Shown here: positions 10,501-24,520 of the stretch, piece by piece | Layout of the letters: each line of letters opens with the position of its first letter | Position numbering within the stretch: the first letter of the stretch is position 1 | Origin: Lunularia cruciata | Lineage: Eukaryota; Streptophyta; Marchantiopsida; Lunulariales; Lunulariaceae | Reading direction: 5' to 3' | NCBI GenBank assembly: GCA_948567375.1 | Contig: OX419755.1 | Location: 34,415,001 to 34,479,000 of the forward strand | Length of the DNA: 64,000 bases | Notes under the pieces: generated by a model | What the model saw: the letters and a program-made list of their open reading frames with translations, nothing else | What the model was told of the DNA's origin: nothing | Databases searched by the model: none | Program-made: the position numbers and the translations under genes

Positions 10501-11850
10501 CCTACGCAGTCGCCTTTCACAGTTCATCTTTCTTCCGAAAGAACTCAACAAAAGGTCAAACGAAGTCCGTTTCACGAACTGATTTCGCAGGCAGGTGGCT
10601 CGAGGGAACACGAATGCGAAAAAGTATCACGTCAAACAAATGTCATTTGCTCTTCCAAATTTGACGTTTTAGTGATGAAAGCGACCGCGTTCTAGCAGGG
10701 GATTTCTTTTGGGAGATTCTGTACTCGTGGCTTCTCTCTTTGCAGGATTAAAATGCTCTGCGAGTGCTGACGTGGTGATCCCGCCATTTGTGCCACGCCA
10801 CGCCATCTGACGTGTGGGAAAGGACAACTAACTTTGGCCGGCCGTAACGCCTCAACCGCAACTCGTGTAATTCATACTGTTAGAATCAGACAAGGCCCAC
10901 AACCTTCTCAAGGAGTCAAACCAAACTTTGGCAGGACACTCAAAGTCCTAAATTGTGCGGCCGCCTTCTTGGAAGTCCGACTAGTTGGCTTTGGCCGCCG
11001 CCGCTGTCATAGGATACTGGCAAAACTAGTCCGGTCAAGTACAACGTCTAGTCGTCCCACTTGAAAGACCATGAAATACGTTTCTTTTACAAAGAAAAGC
11101 CTCCCTAAAAATCATTCAAAACCAAATAGAGACATCCTTGATTACGTGTGGAAGATTCGTAATCGACTCCAACACATCTTTGCGCCACCTCGAAGGATCA
11201 TAATCCCCGAAAAATTGTCACAAAACCCTCGCCTGAAACAAGAACTAAATTTCTGCTCTGAAAATTTCAATCTAAAGAACAACGTGACGTAGATGAACCA
11301 CTCCAGCGCAGCCATTGGAGAGTAAAACGGTAGACATCAATAACATATGCAACCACAATACAGACGACACGCTTTGTCGTTCATCTCCGGTGAGGTTACA
11401 TCCGCAACCGAGATAGAGATTCCACTAGTACTCAACATACTTTGAACGCCAATCAGTCAGAGTTTTCCAATCTGTCTAAGCACCACTCTCCGAATGTACT
11501 TTTGAAGCCCCGGGAGCAAACTACTACTCTGTAAGGTAGCCCCATACTCATGGCTCATGCCCATGCCTCTCTCTACCCAACCCTTAACCACTTGAGTCAC
11601 GGTGATAGTTCATATATATATATAGTCATTCCCGGAGGTCTCTATACCATACTGTTGTTTGGGAGTCCTTCTTGACTTCTGAATTCATATATATACTGTA
11701 TACTTCACCTTCATTCACTTCACCTCTACTTTTCCCGCTTCAGTTGACTCATTCCCTTCCCTTGCAGCGCTGAAGTTTTATTGCTCCACTCTCTTATCAC
11801 TAGCGAACCTCTGCTTGACTCTTTCTCATTGTTGTGTCTTGGAGTTTCTC
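10501..11850 (+). other. Unassigned; possible promoter region
   Basis: Base composition rises to near 50% GC. Two ACGT-core boxes (TGACGTGG near 10767, TGACGTGT near 10809) resemble plant G-box or ABRE sites. AT-rich TATA-like tracts occur near 11610 and 11690, followed by a pyrimidine-rich stretch typical of a 5' UTR. No domain is recognisable in any frame. This may be the promoter of an unrecognised transcript reading right. Confidence 0.25.
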
Positions 11851-11858
11851 TCTACTAA

Positions 11859-11890
11859 TGAATGTTTGTGATTTCAAGGATCCATCAGGT
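11859..11890 (+). CDS. Possible first exon of an unrecognised gene
   Basis: An ATG in an A-rich context opens ten codons (MNVCDFKDPS) and meets a good 5' splice site (G|GTATGT). I could not find downstream exons with matching phase or any known domain; the 70-aa reading at 11957-12166 is open but unsupported. Treat it as a hint only. Confidence 0.15.
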
Positions 11891-14822
11891 ATGTCTTGAT
11901 TTCTTCCCTCATCTTACTCATGTGTATTCTTTTTCTTCTGTATTGATCCTCATTATGTGGCTAAGACTCCAGCGCTTAAGTGCGTGCCTGCACTTTTGCT
12001 TGCCCTTGCTTTCCACACTTCCACCTCTGTTCTTTTTAACATTCCCATTACTTTTGAGCGGCACTTTAGGCAAGCAACCGAGTTTGCCTTGGCATTCATG
12101 AGTTTTCGAGCAGAAACTCGGTATGAGGGGTACTTACAATTGCTCAGCTACTTCGGGACTGCATGAGGCACTGATGAAGTCGCAGGTGTTTTTGTGAAGG
12201 TTTACTATGGCCGCCTTCCGCTTCCCTTTTGCTGTTTAGAGTCTCAGGACTCAAGCGTCCATAGCACTTGCTGTGATATACTTTATATCCTGTCCTTTTT
12301 TGCTTCGCTCTCGTTACCCTGTTACACTTCGACGGGTTTCTGCAGCCACACCATCCTTTAGCTCTCGCATTGTTCCACTCCTCCATTCCCCAGCTAATTC
12401 CCTCCCTATTATTTTTCCTTTGCTCTTTACCTGATTCATGGGATCTCTTGTGTATACATTGTTCCTACCCGACTCCAGCCCACGTTTTCTTTTTTTATAG
12501 TTCACACACACTTCTTACGGGCAGTCTTTTACATAGAGTTACCTATTTCTCGCTGTTGTTTGCATAGAGTTCTTGATTTCATGGTATTCATAGTATTTTC
12601 CAGCATCCAACTCGTTGGGTCTTTTGGCCTTTATATTTTATTTAATTCTTTAAATATATTTTCATTCTTATAAAACCTCTATTCTAACTCCATCTACTTG
12701 GTTGTATAATGGGTTGATATATAAGATCTAGCCCTCTAGTCAGCCGTATGGATTTTTGGGTATATTCTAGCCTCTTGGTTCATGGCTCTGATTGTTTTTA
12801 GTACGGTTTGATGCATTAAAGTATCTAGGTTTATATTTTATTGTTTATCCACCAAGAGTCTAACTTGGTAAAAGATGCTTAGACAATTCCTTACAAAGGG
12901 ACTTAAAAGGAGGATAATTCTAGGTGGAAGTAGTCATACATGGATAACCATATTTGTTTTTTGGTGGTGGGAAGGTAACTAGAATAAATGAATGAGTCAA
13001 ATATAGACCTATAACCAATATATATATATATATATAGAAAGGGTTATCCAGAACTCATGAGGTGCAAATGATTGGTAAGCCAGATGTACATAATTCATCA
13101 TGCTAGAATAGTGAGAAATCCCTAAGGTAGAATGCATTGAATGTAACTTGAAGCAAAGGCATAATTGAAACAAATTGAGAAATAACGTATGGCTAACAGA
13201 GTAGTAAAAACCAAACCAGTCTAAGTCTTAAGAGCACTGGTCCGGTGCAATCCCAGTATAGAAATCTTTAGCATCACTTTAGAAGTCCGAGATAGACCGA
13301 TAATGAATTGTCTCTACCCTAAAAGAAATGAAGACAGATGGACGTATTATCATGTAATCAGGTGATCATGTTCATTATCTGTTGACATAATAATACTCGG
13401 TAACAGGGTAAACGATAAACAACATTTCCAGTGGAAGAGTACCCTTCCCCAATTTACTTTGTTGTACCATTTCCGATTTGTGCAACTGTAAAAATTACTT
13501 TTTAATTTCTTGACTTTTCGCTTGCAAATATACCACTTTGATTTTGTTCCATCTTGTCCACTTTCTCCCAGTTAGGGAAACTTTTACATCACCACCTAAA
13601 TTTAGAATGCGAGTTAGCAGGATGACATGTGAAGGAGAAAGTCTAACAAAGAAATGCATCACTGGGAACTTTTACTTTCTCCTTAGGGTTTCGTAAATTA
13701 TTTTCAACATACAGATTTCCTTATTTTCACTCTCAAGATAAAATCTCTACCTTTGTATTCTCTTTACAGTACTTTACATTCTCGTTAAGTGTAAGTGGTG
13801 AGGTGAGTAAGGCAATATTAATGGATTCATACACGCTTTTATCAATATTGGTTTGAGCGTATATGTGCATATACAATGGGAAAGAAAAAAGCACCAGTTC
13901 AAACTCAAAGAATTCGCATCTTCTAGAAATTCCATCAAAACGGTGATTCTCTGTGTAGCATTTGTATGCTTCCTCTAGTTTGTAGTATAGTGAATGGAGG
14001 AGAAAGCTCATCACTTTCCTGTCCACCACCAGAAGTTCACCTTTTCTTACAAGGTCTATTTTGTAGTATCCACCATCACCCTATACTCGAAACTCGTGCT
14101 ATCTTACTTCTATATACATATGCAGTACGGACAAAGCGGAATTTGTTCTCCTTTTTATATTTATGGATTACTTTGATGTGTCATAGTAAGTAACAAATAC
14201 ATACCGTTGATGGTAGCGAACTGCACAATGACCAGCCAAGTGATTTCACAACTGTGGACATCTTACATTGCTGAAGAACGGCATACAATCATAAATTCTA
14301 TATTCATAAGGCGGTGTGCCCATAAGAGGAAAAATGAAATGAGGGATGAAAGTCTAGGGCAGTAGACCGAGATACTCTACCATCAACGACGGTCTGTATA
14401 CACGTCACACAGACAAATGAAGGTAAATAGTCGGTTCTGATCAAATGCACGCTTTAGATTCAATCCCAATAAACAAGAATTCGAAGGGCTTTTACTTCAA
14501 AGAGCTTTACATCCACGGCCGTTTCTTCAAAGGTGCAATCCATGAAGAAGATTGCACATATTATGGAAAGAATGTTGTCCTACATTCGTAGCAATGCGTT
14601 GTCCGGAGACTAAGAATTACATGAATGGACGTTTCTACATTGCTCGCCAACTAATGATCTAGTCACAACTGAGTGACTGAATTTGAGCGTGACTATGTTC
14701 TGATACTGCATTAGAATACAAGTTGTCTGAGTTACGAATATGTTCCTATCAATTTTATAACCCCATCGCAGTAACTACTTCCAGGGGTGGTAAATTCAAT
14801 TCTACACGATAACAATGTTTAG
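11891..14822. other. Unassigned intergenic sequence
   Basis: No domain, RNA gene or element end was recognised. It contains a short TA microsatellite at 13017-13036 and, at its right end, the likely 3' UTR of the EDR2-like gene (which reads leftward into this stretch from its stop at 14823). Open frames such as 13733-14029 (minus) have no support. Confidence 0.4.
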
Positions 14823-17800
14823 TCACTCCGGTATCGCTGTCACCGCTTTATTGATGTCCAGGTAAGAAAGTCTACAGGTTCCCAGAAGATGTTCGGGTAA
14901 TTCATCTTCGGTGTTTGCCTGCATATCAGCAGTCAATTGCACGAATTTAGATCAAGAAGAAAAGCACTAGGCATTAGCTTTCTCGACTCTTCTTCCCTTC
15001 AGAGAGAACTTCAAAACATCCATGGCAAATGTCACGACCAGTAAAATGAAAAACTGAAGGAATTTACCTGTATTAGAAATGCCATTTCGATAACTAGCTT
15101 GCTAAGATATCCGAGGACAAGATTCACCACTCCCTTGGCGACAGATGACGACCCAATATCCACATCTAGCTGCAAATTTTAACATCACATGTGACACATG
15201 AGTGCAGCCCAACAAACCCTCACAAACTAGTGCTCTAAGCAAGTCGGTATCTGCAGCAAATTCCAATATGCATACATGGTAATAAGACATAATCAGTAAA
15301 GGAGGAGAGAGACGACGCACCTCAATATAGTTCGCCCCAGTGTGATAGTTTATCGTTAATGCTTGACCTATCAAACATGCTGTTTTCCCCACGCTTTGTT
15401 TCACTATCCAGGAGCCCTATACAAGAGACATGTTAGAAAACGGCTATAGAAAATCCCTTACGCGATTATGAGACAACACAAACTTCCTCTCATCCGTTCC
15501 ACTCCATTATTATCCAGAATACTCATCGATTCAACAAATTACGAAGTCCTAGACACGTACTTTGGCTATGTGGGGAATAAGCTTAAATCGAGAGTTCCGT
15601 AATCTGTCATCTCCATTAACAAATTTTTCAAGTATTGGATCGTCTTCTAAACGCCTGTGGCTCATGTAGTACAGGACCAAGGAGTACGTTGTCGCCCCCG
15701 GAACCTGCACGAATAACATCCAAACAGTTTAGCGTGCAGTGAAACGTTTGGTTCTTTTCTGCCGAAAAGTTCCGGTTACCAGAGTAGTTTGGGACAAACA
15801 AACCGAAATAAATTACCCGGAACGAGTGCGCGAAGTTATAAGTGCCGTGGGGTATCATGGGTTCTCAATTAAATTTAAGCTTTCCCCACTTTGAGCAAAA
15901 ACATTCACCATGTCTTCATGAAAGAAGATGCCAAGCGGTCCTATAAATTTCAATGAAAAGAAACTGACCTGAAGGTTTATAATGAAGAAGTATGGTGGCC
16001 CACCTTTCCCAGGTGCTTTCTGCACAATTGCTCGAGACAGTAAAATGTGGTCGTGACGCTCAACTCTTTTGTTACGGTCAGATATTTGCAGAATGGAGAA
16101 ATTTGTAGGTCACATAATACCTAGGGGGTGAGCGTGACGACATACAAAGGAGACTTAAAGTTCCATAGCCCAAAGAGAGCTTCTGAAAACACATGCAACA
16201 CAGGCCACGGAGGAACTAAGAGGCCGCTGAAGCCGGGTAATAGAGCAAAACCCTTGCTATGTTTGATGATTACATCATCTACATGATCTGTACAGTATGC
16301 CTTCTGTTTCTGTAATGCTATACTCATCCAATACCTTGTGATGTAATACTTATCGCTGGGCGTATGCTATAGCGGCATTCAAAGTAGAGAGATCAATTCC
16401 GTGACTTCGTACTCAAAGGCGCATACTGGAGAGGAATGCCACTCAGGCACCTCTACATGATACCATGACGATCATGTATCAAACTTTCACCTACCTGATA
16501 TTTGTAGGAGAGAGTCTGCACTAGATTAGTAGGTCGACTGGCAAGATGATCCTCCCGCTTACTGGACTTGAACCAATCAGCGGCTATAAATTGCATCCAC
16601 GGTTCTTCTGCTTTAACCTTCACGTCCAAATTTAGTCGAAGGTTTAGATCGTATAACAGGTGTAAGCATTGAATATACTCCGCATTGATGAAACAACGCA
16701 ATGAGGACAAGACTTTGTACCGGATACTCCAACAAGCAGTGCATAAATAGACAGTAGTACCTTTCGGTTGTCCCGTAAGTACTGCTTGCCACGAATGAGG
16801 AACGTGTCTGCATCTGCGGTGTTCCAGCAGCTTCCGAGAATTGTATCAGAGCTTCTCAAAAGAGTACCCTCTTTGCTAATGGTCTCTGCTGCATCTTCGT
16901 CATTAACTCCGACCTCGTTATGTTGCTTCTTTTGCACTGATCAGCAAATTCGTTACACTTAACCTGTATTAATAGAGGCAAGACATCCTCACAGGACAAA
17001 GTTTGTATTTCACATGCTACAGGAACCTATCATGTACATTTCGTTAACACATTCAGTACAATTTGCCCAGTCGCGTGACCACAAGAAAATTGGCCGTCAT
17101 TTTAAACTGCGACGCCAAATTTACAAACATTGTCTTTCACTATAATGCTTTCATGAAACAGTGTTTCATACCTGCAGATGCAAGGTCATGCAGGCGCTTC
17201 ACGATCGTAGCTGCAGCAGAAAGCTTGGCACCCCCAGGGGACTGCAGACCACAAAAAGCACAAACCATGAGCTGCGAAGCAAGAATACAGAGGTTTTAAA
17301 CTATGTCAGTTGATGACCCATTTATGATCGCAGCATGATGTTTCAGCATCCTGGAAGCAATCTGGAGACGTACCCTGCAATCTCTGTGCTTGTCATTGTC
17401 ATCTAAAGTCCCTTCGACCTCCTCATATCCTCTTGTCCCGTCGTAGATTTGAGGATCCTTCCACCATGAAGCGTCTTCCTGAACATCATAAAACTCATCT
17501 CCGTCCCCCAGCTGTAGGAAGGGGCTATTTCCTTCTCCAACATCAATTGCAGATTTGGCAGGCTCAGGAGATAATGCGAAGTTAGGCAGTACTTCGCCGC
17601 CTTTCCCTTCATGACTAGATTTTGTCGTTCCGTTAACGTAGCTCGCATCTTTTGCAAGATTGTCTGCAGAAGATGAGGCGACAAGCATAGGTCCAGTTGA
17701 CCTAGCTTTATATACCTCTCTTATGGCTGCAAGATACAAAGGGTCAGGATCTCACAAAATACTCTATCTCAAGCACATTGACACACGGATCTGCCTCAAT

Positions 17801-20800
17801 TTCTATCTTTAGCTACAGTTCTTTGTACTGGGAATCCACTTTGCAAGGCAATTTAAATTTACCTGCGACTCTTTCAAGAACCCGAAGAGTAAGGTCTTGA
17901 GCACATATAGGTCGGATACACGATTGCCATATTTTCCACTCTGCCGTTATCATGTGCTTTACAAGAGACCGGCTGTAGTGGGAACCGTGGGGCTGAAGAG
18001 GAGATATGACGTATCCACCACCTGATTATTTAATGCTGTCAGTTTGCAGATAGAGTTGCGATTACTCTTGAGCCTGAAACCTTCTTGACAAGCTGGTATT
18101 TACATCAGTTTAAAGGATTCTCTACTGCTAAAGACGACTTGAGAAACTTTTGTGATCCTTGCATGTTTAACCGGCTGAAAGCAATTGCTTTCATCCAACT
18201 TCTATCTCTTACTGGCATGTTTGATAGATAAACTTTGCAACTTTTGAGCTAATAAACGTTTAGTTACCAATACAAGAATTCCACAGCATTTTACTTATTA
18301 TCTGCTCATAACTTGTATCGAGACTGAGATTTTAACCAAACTTATTAAGAGACTTGTATTGGGACTGAGTCTACAACCCACACTTACTGAGAAACGACGC
18401 AGCAACTGAGGCTCAGGCCCCACCCTCAGCCTGATCGCTACTGAGGACCGCAAACATCCATACCTTTATGACTACGTCCCTTAAAACCTCAATCCTTACT
18501 TTATTAGTGGTGTATACCAGCGCCGGGCATACTCCTGCTAGTGTACAGAAGAGAGGCTGTTATGTACGTACTCTTCAATTTTGCCCGAATGAAGCCAGAA
18601 CGTGGGGGGCAATTCGCATGCGTTACAGATCGATATAGTATAACTGCAGATTACGACACACGACAACTGTGAAACAACATAACAACTTACTCCACAAAAA
18701 GGTAAGGATTTGCCCAGTAAATAAAACGCAAATTACTGTTCATAATCCCCTGAAGAGCCAGCAAAATCTGCATCCGTGTTATCCCAACGAAGAAAACATA
18801 GACATGCAAGTACCATAAGAACCATCATCCTCGCGGCGCCAGTAGCGAAGAAGAACCAAGTCTCTGGGCCTCATGTGCCTGCATAAAAGTAGCAAATAAC
18901 AAGGTTAGATGGAAGATGATGAAAGCAATTGGACCTAGAATCTGTCAAGATAGCACTTGATATACATAGATTCTTATACATACCAAGGGATCCAACTAGT
19001 ATGGAACTGCTTGTGAATAATATCCGTATGTCCATCAATATGCTCAATAACTTTTCCCTTCAAGAAACAGAAGTCCCATCTGCAAGACATGCAGTATTTT
19101 TTGAGGTACTTTTAGGTACACGGCTCACAAATGATTAAGACAGCACTTACCGTAAGAAGTCAATTAGCAGAGTATTCTGTCGTGGGACGATAAAAAAAAT
19201 ACAGTAATGGTACGGAACTTCTATAGATGGTCACACTAGGGATGGTCAAAATCAAGCTTGGAGGAGATATCATCGTAAAGATCAATAGCAACAAATCCAA
19301 ACTCACTCTGCACGTGATTGACCCAGTGCCATCACTGTCTCAAAAATGGACTCGCACGATGCGTTGACAACACCAACAGCCATTAGTGCAGGTCGATCTT
19401 CTTTGAGCTGTATAAGAACGTTAAATCAAACAACTTTACATCAGACAAATATAAAATACAATAGAGATATGTTTCGGTAAAGAATAAGGTTAAGCAAAAA
19501 AGAAAGATATCATCAAAATAAGGAAGGGTTGACTCAGTACCATATTCATTATTCCAAGACCTGGGTTATCAGTTGTCTCCATGAAGATACGCAAACCTGT
19601 GAAGAGAAGGTCAAAGGTCTAAATCACAGTGAATGATAGGAATATGACAACCCACATGATTACGCAAAGACGCATACAAGGAAGTGTCATGGAATGTATC
19701 CAAGCAAATAACTATTCTGGGAGGAGCTTCCCGAGAGACTGATCCAGAATGGAACAAAGAGTATCAGGTTTTACCGTTTTTACAGCCGATTATGCGCCAT
19801 GGTGACGTTGCGACAACATCTGGAGAACCTTCTTTGGAAGATAATGCCCCTGTCCAGTCTGGTACACCTAGAACGATCCAGACGTTAGGTTGAAATGCTT
19901 TTGGATCTTCATAATATCTGCTAATTGAATTACAGGTAGCCTTACAGGAAGTCACCAACACAATCTACGTCAAACCTAGTATCCACACGGTTCATCACAA
20001 GTTGAGGCAAATTAACCATGGCCATGTAGATAGCTTAGGCTTCAAGAAAGTAAACGTATGATCAGACTTGACACTTGACGTCAGATATCTTCGGAGGGAC
20101 AAAATCGTATACCTCCGTCTTCGGGTGAAAAAGCATCTTGTCCGCCAGACGGGTAACTGATGAGCCCTGAATTGCTTCTTCTCCTGCAACGTAAAGAACC
20201 AAAGCCGTTTTGAGGGCCTGTTAGCGTCTTCAAGAAAGAGGAATCCCCAGTATTACAGGAGAAAACCCGGTGCATTCCTGCCAAAGACAAAAGTATATAC
20301 GCGGAAAAGTAATGTCGAATACAATTAGTATGAGTTTAGCAGGAAATCGAACGGGATGATATCTTAAATGAAACATTTCCTCACGTCTCTAAAAATTCTG
20401 GCGCATTTACTTATGTTACAATAATAATTGGTGGTTTTGTTGCGAGAAATCCAGGACCTGAAAGGAAGCCGTCTCTTCCCGGAATTAGGCACAAACCCTC
20501 CAACTTTACCTTTTGGTTGACCCTGAATAGAACACATTCATTCCACACAGCCTTCTCAAGTTATTTCAAAACAATGCCAATAATTGATACCTTAACAAGA
20601 ACCGTATAACACAGATGGAAGTTACAACTCTGTAGTATGCTCTGTAAGAGAAGAATCCTCAACATAAGTGCCATTATGTTCAATAACCCATACTCGGCTG
20701 AGGTGTCCATCACTGATACTTGAACGACGTTTCTGGAAAGAGAACAGCATCCTGATGCTACTATCCTGGCCAATTGACCCATACTACTACCTGCTCAGCA

Positions 20801-22207
20801 GCCGCTTTGAATGCATTCATCCATTTAGCCGCTTCTTCTGCGCTCCTGACGCCAAACTGCAACCCGAAAAGGTCAACAAGCAGAATATAGGAACTTATCC
20901 CATGGAAATCACAACTCTGCAGTTTAATAATGTCTGATGTTCCCAGCTATTGTGAATTGCAGATGTTCCTTGATAAGTCCCAGGTAAGGTTTACAGAAGT
21001 TTGGGTATCAACAAATGTGAAGTTCAAGAATGTAGAAGAAGGGGTTAACTTTCTCACCTTGAGCTGGTTTTCGTTATCGAAGGAGTCATATACCGTGAAA
21101 ACAAACAACACCTGCGAAATAAGAATTCAAACTTTCACTCTCGGGCCAAAATTCTGCCCTACTAAGAGTTCAAACTACAGGGCAAATGTCTAGGATGCAT
21201 GTATTAAATTTGTAGCCAGCTAATCATTTTGTGATTCTGACTACATGCAACAACTCTAAGATACACCTATAAGATTCTCTTGTAGCAAGTTGCGCTCGGA
21301 ACTTCCAGGTACTTAGGGCATCGTCATATCATACATGTTTATTCAACAATCTTACATTCTAAAGTTCTAGCTAGAGTTAAAAATTTATGCCCGTACTTAC
21401 TTGGCCATGAATGGATTCTCGTCCATTGTCTGCAACTCGGGTATAAGGATCAATTACACCTTTCCTGATCGGAACCTGGACGAAACAACTTTATCCAGAC
21501 TTTTAGGGATCCATGAGCTCATCTTGACCAACTTCAGATGCTACTATCAAGTTGTTGACGTCTCAATAGAACTTAGGTTAAGACAACAGACGAGGCAGAC
21601 ATGTAATTAACTCAAGTGGCTCATCCTTGTCTTTACGAATACAAATCAATAAGCGCCTAACCAAAGCCGTCTTTTATCAATGCCAGACAATCTGTATTGC
21701 AATTTCAACGGACTTACCGCTATCTCTTGAGTAAATCAAAAAAAGCTCCAACTAAGAGAGCCAAACACTAAACAGTCCATATATAAAGTTTGACAATATA
21801 TATCTTGGTCTTCAACAGAGAAACATAGGATGGGGATACCATGAATCGGACAGTGCTTACATTCCCTTGAACAATTTCAAAAGGAAAGTTTAGTTCAAGA
21901 AATTGGCCCAAGTATTTGCTGCCATTCTCAGACAGGCTCCCTAGTAGCGGCAATCAGATGACAATGACATCCGCAAAGACTCTACAAAACACTCAAGTCA
22001 GCTAATTTCACTCTATAACACTCGCTGGTCTCAAAGGGCACTTGCAAACTTACACTCTATTACTGCTTCACATAAGTAGCAGCAGTTAGCAGATTATCAG
22101 GTGTCCGGGGACGACAGTTTCACCTGATCACAAACTGCCTTAGAAAAATCACGCCGAGAACATTCAGGTTCAATACCCCTCTAGTGGTCTTATCTTACCA
22201 GAGACAT
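14823..22207 (-). CDS. EDR2-like protein: PH, START and DUF1336 domains
   Basis: A lipid-binding regulator of the plant EDR2 family, whose characterised member is a negative regulator of disease resistance and cell death; the role here is inferred. Resolved exons, 5' to 3': 21401-21475, 21058-21111, 20791-20856 (PH domain, ending with Trp helix KWMNAF); an unresolved linker exon near 20100-20190; 19775-19917, 19541-19596, 19307-19407, 18984-19079, 18814-18878, 18572-18643, 17863-18021 (START: SPWRIIGCKNG, AVGVVNAS, EWDFCF, GGYVISPLQPHGS); 17374-17726 (acidic linker); 17172-17241, 16761-16936, 16495-16617, 15969-16019, 15561-15704, 15321-15416, 15068-15169, 14823-14918 (DUF1336: AADWF, GGPPYFFIINLQ, NGDDRLRNSRFKLIP, WIVKQSVGK, DVDIGSSSVAKG). 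All these junctions keep phase and use GT-AG. At least 698 residues are accounted for; relatives have about 720-780. The first exon is unresolved; ATG-TCT-CTG|GTAAGA at 22207 is one candidate start. The gene looks intact. Confidence 0.92.
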
Positions 22208-24360
22208 TTTCTGTACTTTTTCTCTGCAAAGTAGAAGAACTCTCTGCAGAAGCGGAAAATAGTTCGCAGTTCTTGTTGGGTCCAATCGTCTACTGGACGA
22301 TGGATAAATGGATGTTCCGTTACAAGGTCACCTTCCTACTGGAATCGCACATGATTTCCACAGTGCCATTCGGAAGCGATACGCTAAGGTTCCTCTAGTG
22401 GAATAATGACCACTCCCAAATTGTTTCACTATACTAGAGCGACGTATTCTGCTGCTAGGCCCTTTGACTATCTTGAAGACTGAAATTTTGTTCTTGCCTT
22501 GAAAATTGAGAGATATCTGAGTAAGATTCAAACAGCTATACAAAAGCCAATATACGCTCCGCCGTGCGCAAGAGTAAGATTGGTGTTGTTAGATACTTTC
22601 CTGAAACTGAACTGGTCTCGGGAAGCTACATGAGCACTTGACTGAGTAAGTTCGTCTTCATTTGCTCGTTATCAAGAAAATCTTCGCCAAATCGTAATCC
22701 TTTAAAAACCTATCAACCCTATATTTCGGCAATGCATCATTGATCGCATTTGGACCAATCGCATCTCTAACGAGCGAAATTCTTAAAGGAATGTACCCAA
22801 AACAAATCGCAAAGCATGAACAACTGATCTTTCGCTAGTAGATCCTGCTTTCATTCTCATGCAGAACCTGACGTAAAACTAGAAATCGTCTACCTCATCT
22901 TGGTGTGAAGGCTTCGCTCGGTAGCAGGATGCGATTCCTGATTCCAAAACAAAGTAGCGCTTGTGCGGAAACTGTCCCCTTAACCTCCTTGCAGCTATCA
23001 AGAACAGCCAACCTTCGACTCGCTTCACGTCACCATCTTCCCCTCTGTTACCCCTCATCTTCTTCTCTAGATGTCACAAAAACCAGCTAAGCCAGGGAAT
23101 TCTAGGATCTATTGTTCGTGTCCTGAAATCAGCGATCCTCCGATCCAAGCTCTCTGTTCCATCAGTCCGGTAAGTCTCTCAGTGCACTGCTACTGACATT
23201 CTTTCGCCGTAGATCAATTAAACGAGATTTCAACTTTACGCACAACAGCAATCAGTCACAGCTCCTGAACTGGGAGGAATGTTTCCTGCTCTCTGAATGA
23301 AACCAAATGAGATTGATTCCGAGAAATTGTACTTTTGTACGATGGTTCCTCCAGAACACGAGGAGGAAAAAAGGCTCTCGAGCTGATTCAAAATTAATCC
23401 TCAGATAACCCTCTTGGTCTGCTTCGCAACCAATCCGTCAATGCCAGTTTCATCCAGATCCTACTAAATCTTCTACTAGCGAAATTGTATCTTTCTTTCC
23501 CGCCTCCTGTATGACCTCACTCTACAGGGCTAGATTTCACCGCTCCTTTGGTCGCAACCGCCACCTCTCTTTCCTCAACAGTCTTCATCAACTTCGGCGA
23601 ATTTTCAGCACACAGCAGCATAACGTATCAGGCAGCCACAATATCAACCAGGAACAAGACACAAACCTGAAATAATCATAAATTTGGACGAAGAACCCTG
23701 TCACTAGTAACATGCGTCCACTAGCCAGCCGATCCGGCTTGTGGGGAAAGAAAGATACTCGCAAGGACAGATCGCCCCTGCGGCAGCCGATCCAGTGGGA
23801 CGGGAGAACCCCGCTGCTTCAAAGCTGCAGCTCTGTCCTCTCTTCCTCTCCGAGAGAGCCGCGCATTCCTCATATTCATCAACCTCTCGTTCTTCTTCGT
23901 TCTTTCACTTTGGACGGGAGAAAAGACGATTTCCATCCACCTACAATGACGGAAGTAGAGACCCACTTTTGTCCTATCTTGTCCTCCTCCTTAGTGCTGA
24001 TCACATTCTTTCTTTCGCTCGTTTCGAAATTTGAAGTTATTTCCTACTACGTCGGATGGTGGTTACTTCTGTCCGTTCGTCCGGCGGCTACAGTACGTAC
24101 GGTACTATTTCTTTTGACGCTTTGCTGACTGACGGTGCTAAGGTTAGCAGGTGGTGATGACAGTTCTTTGTCGCAGCTGACAGCTGGATTTGCTAACCCT
24201 ATTCTGTCTTTTTGTATATTCTCCTGCGCAGCAAACGAGCTTCGTGTCGGGATGCCGACGTCATCACATATTGCACCGTCATAATTATCCTCCGCGTGGC
24301 AAACTATAAGGTACCTGGAAGGTATTAAGTGGCCGCAGGCGACCACACAGAACACCAGGA
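22208..24360 (-). other. 5' flank and probable promoter of the EDR2-like gene
   Basis: No coding region is supported. The 5' UTR, possibly with introns, and the promoter of the leftward gene should lie here. GC content is higher than in the repeats around it. The plus-strand open frame at 23712-24128 is a chance reading with no domain. Confidence 0.35.
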
Positions 24361-24520
24361 GGAGGGGAAGACGACCCCATCAAGCCCGGACAAGGGAGAG
24401 AAGAAAAAAGAAAAAAAAGGTAGAATGGACTAGCCCCCCAATAGTATCGATATGAGAAATAAAGTACCTGTTGTGTTGTGTTGTATAAGGTAACGAATAT
24501 AAATTTGGCACGCCTAAAGT
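24361..24520 (-). repeat. LINE 3' end fragment
   Basis: Read on the minus strand, this gives a coding tail containing ISHIDTI, matching ISHIDSI at the end of the LINE ORF (about 10410-10430). It then has a T-rich tract, CTCTCCCTTGTCCGG and GATGGGGTC with a following CTTCCC. It is therefore the 3' end of a third copy of the LINE at 7277-10500, 5'-truncated as expected for target-primed insertion. Its upstream limit is uncertain; similarity fades by about 24520. Confidence 0.7.

Noticed and set aside
13733-14029. 98-aa minus-strand open frame downstream of the EDR2-like gene
   Set aside because: No recognisable domain, no splice or promoter context, and a composition like the surrounding AT-rich DNA.
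23712-24128. 138-aa plus-strand open frame upstream of the EDR2-like gene
   Set aside because: No domain, overlapping frames also open, and position in the promoter region of the opposite-strand gene; chance reading in GC-richer sequence.
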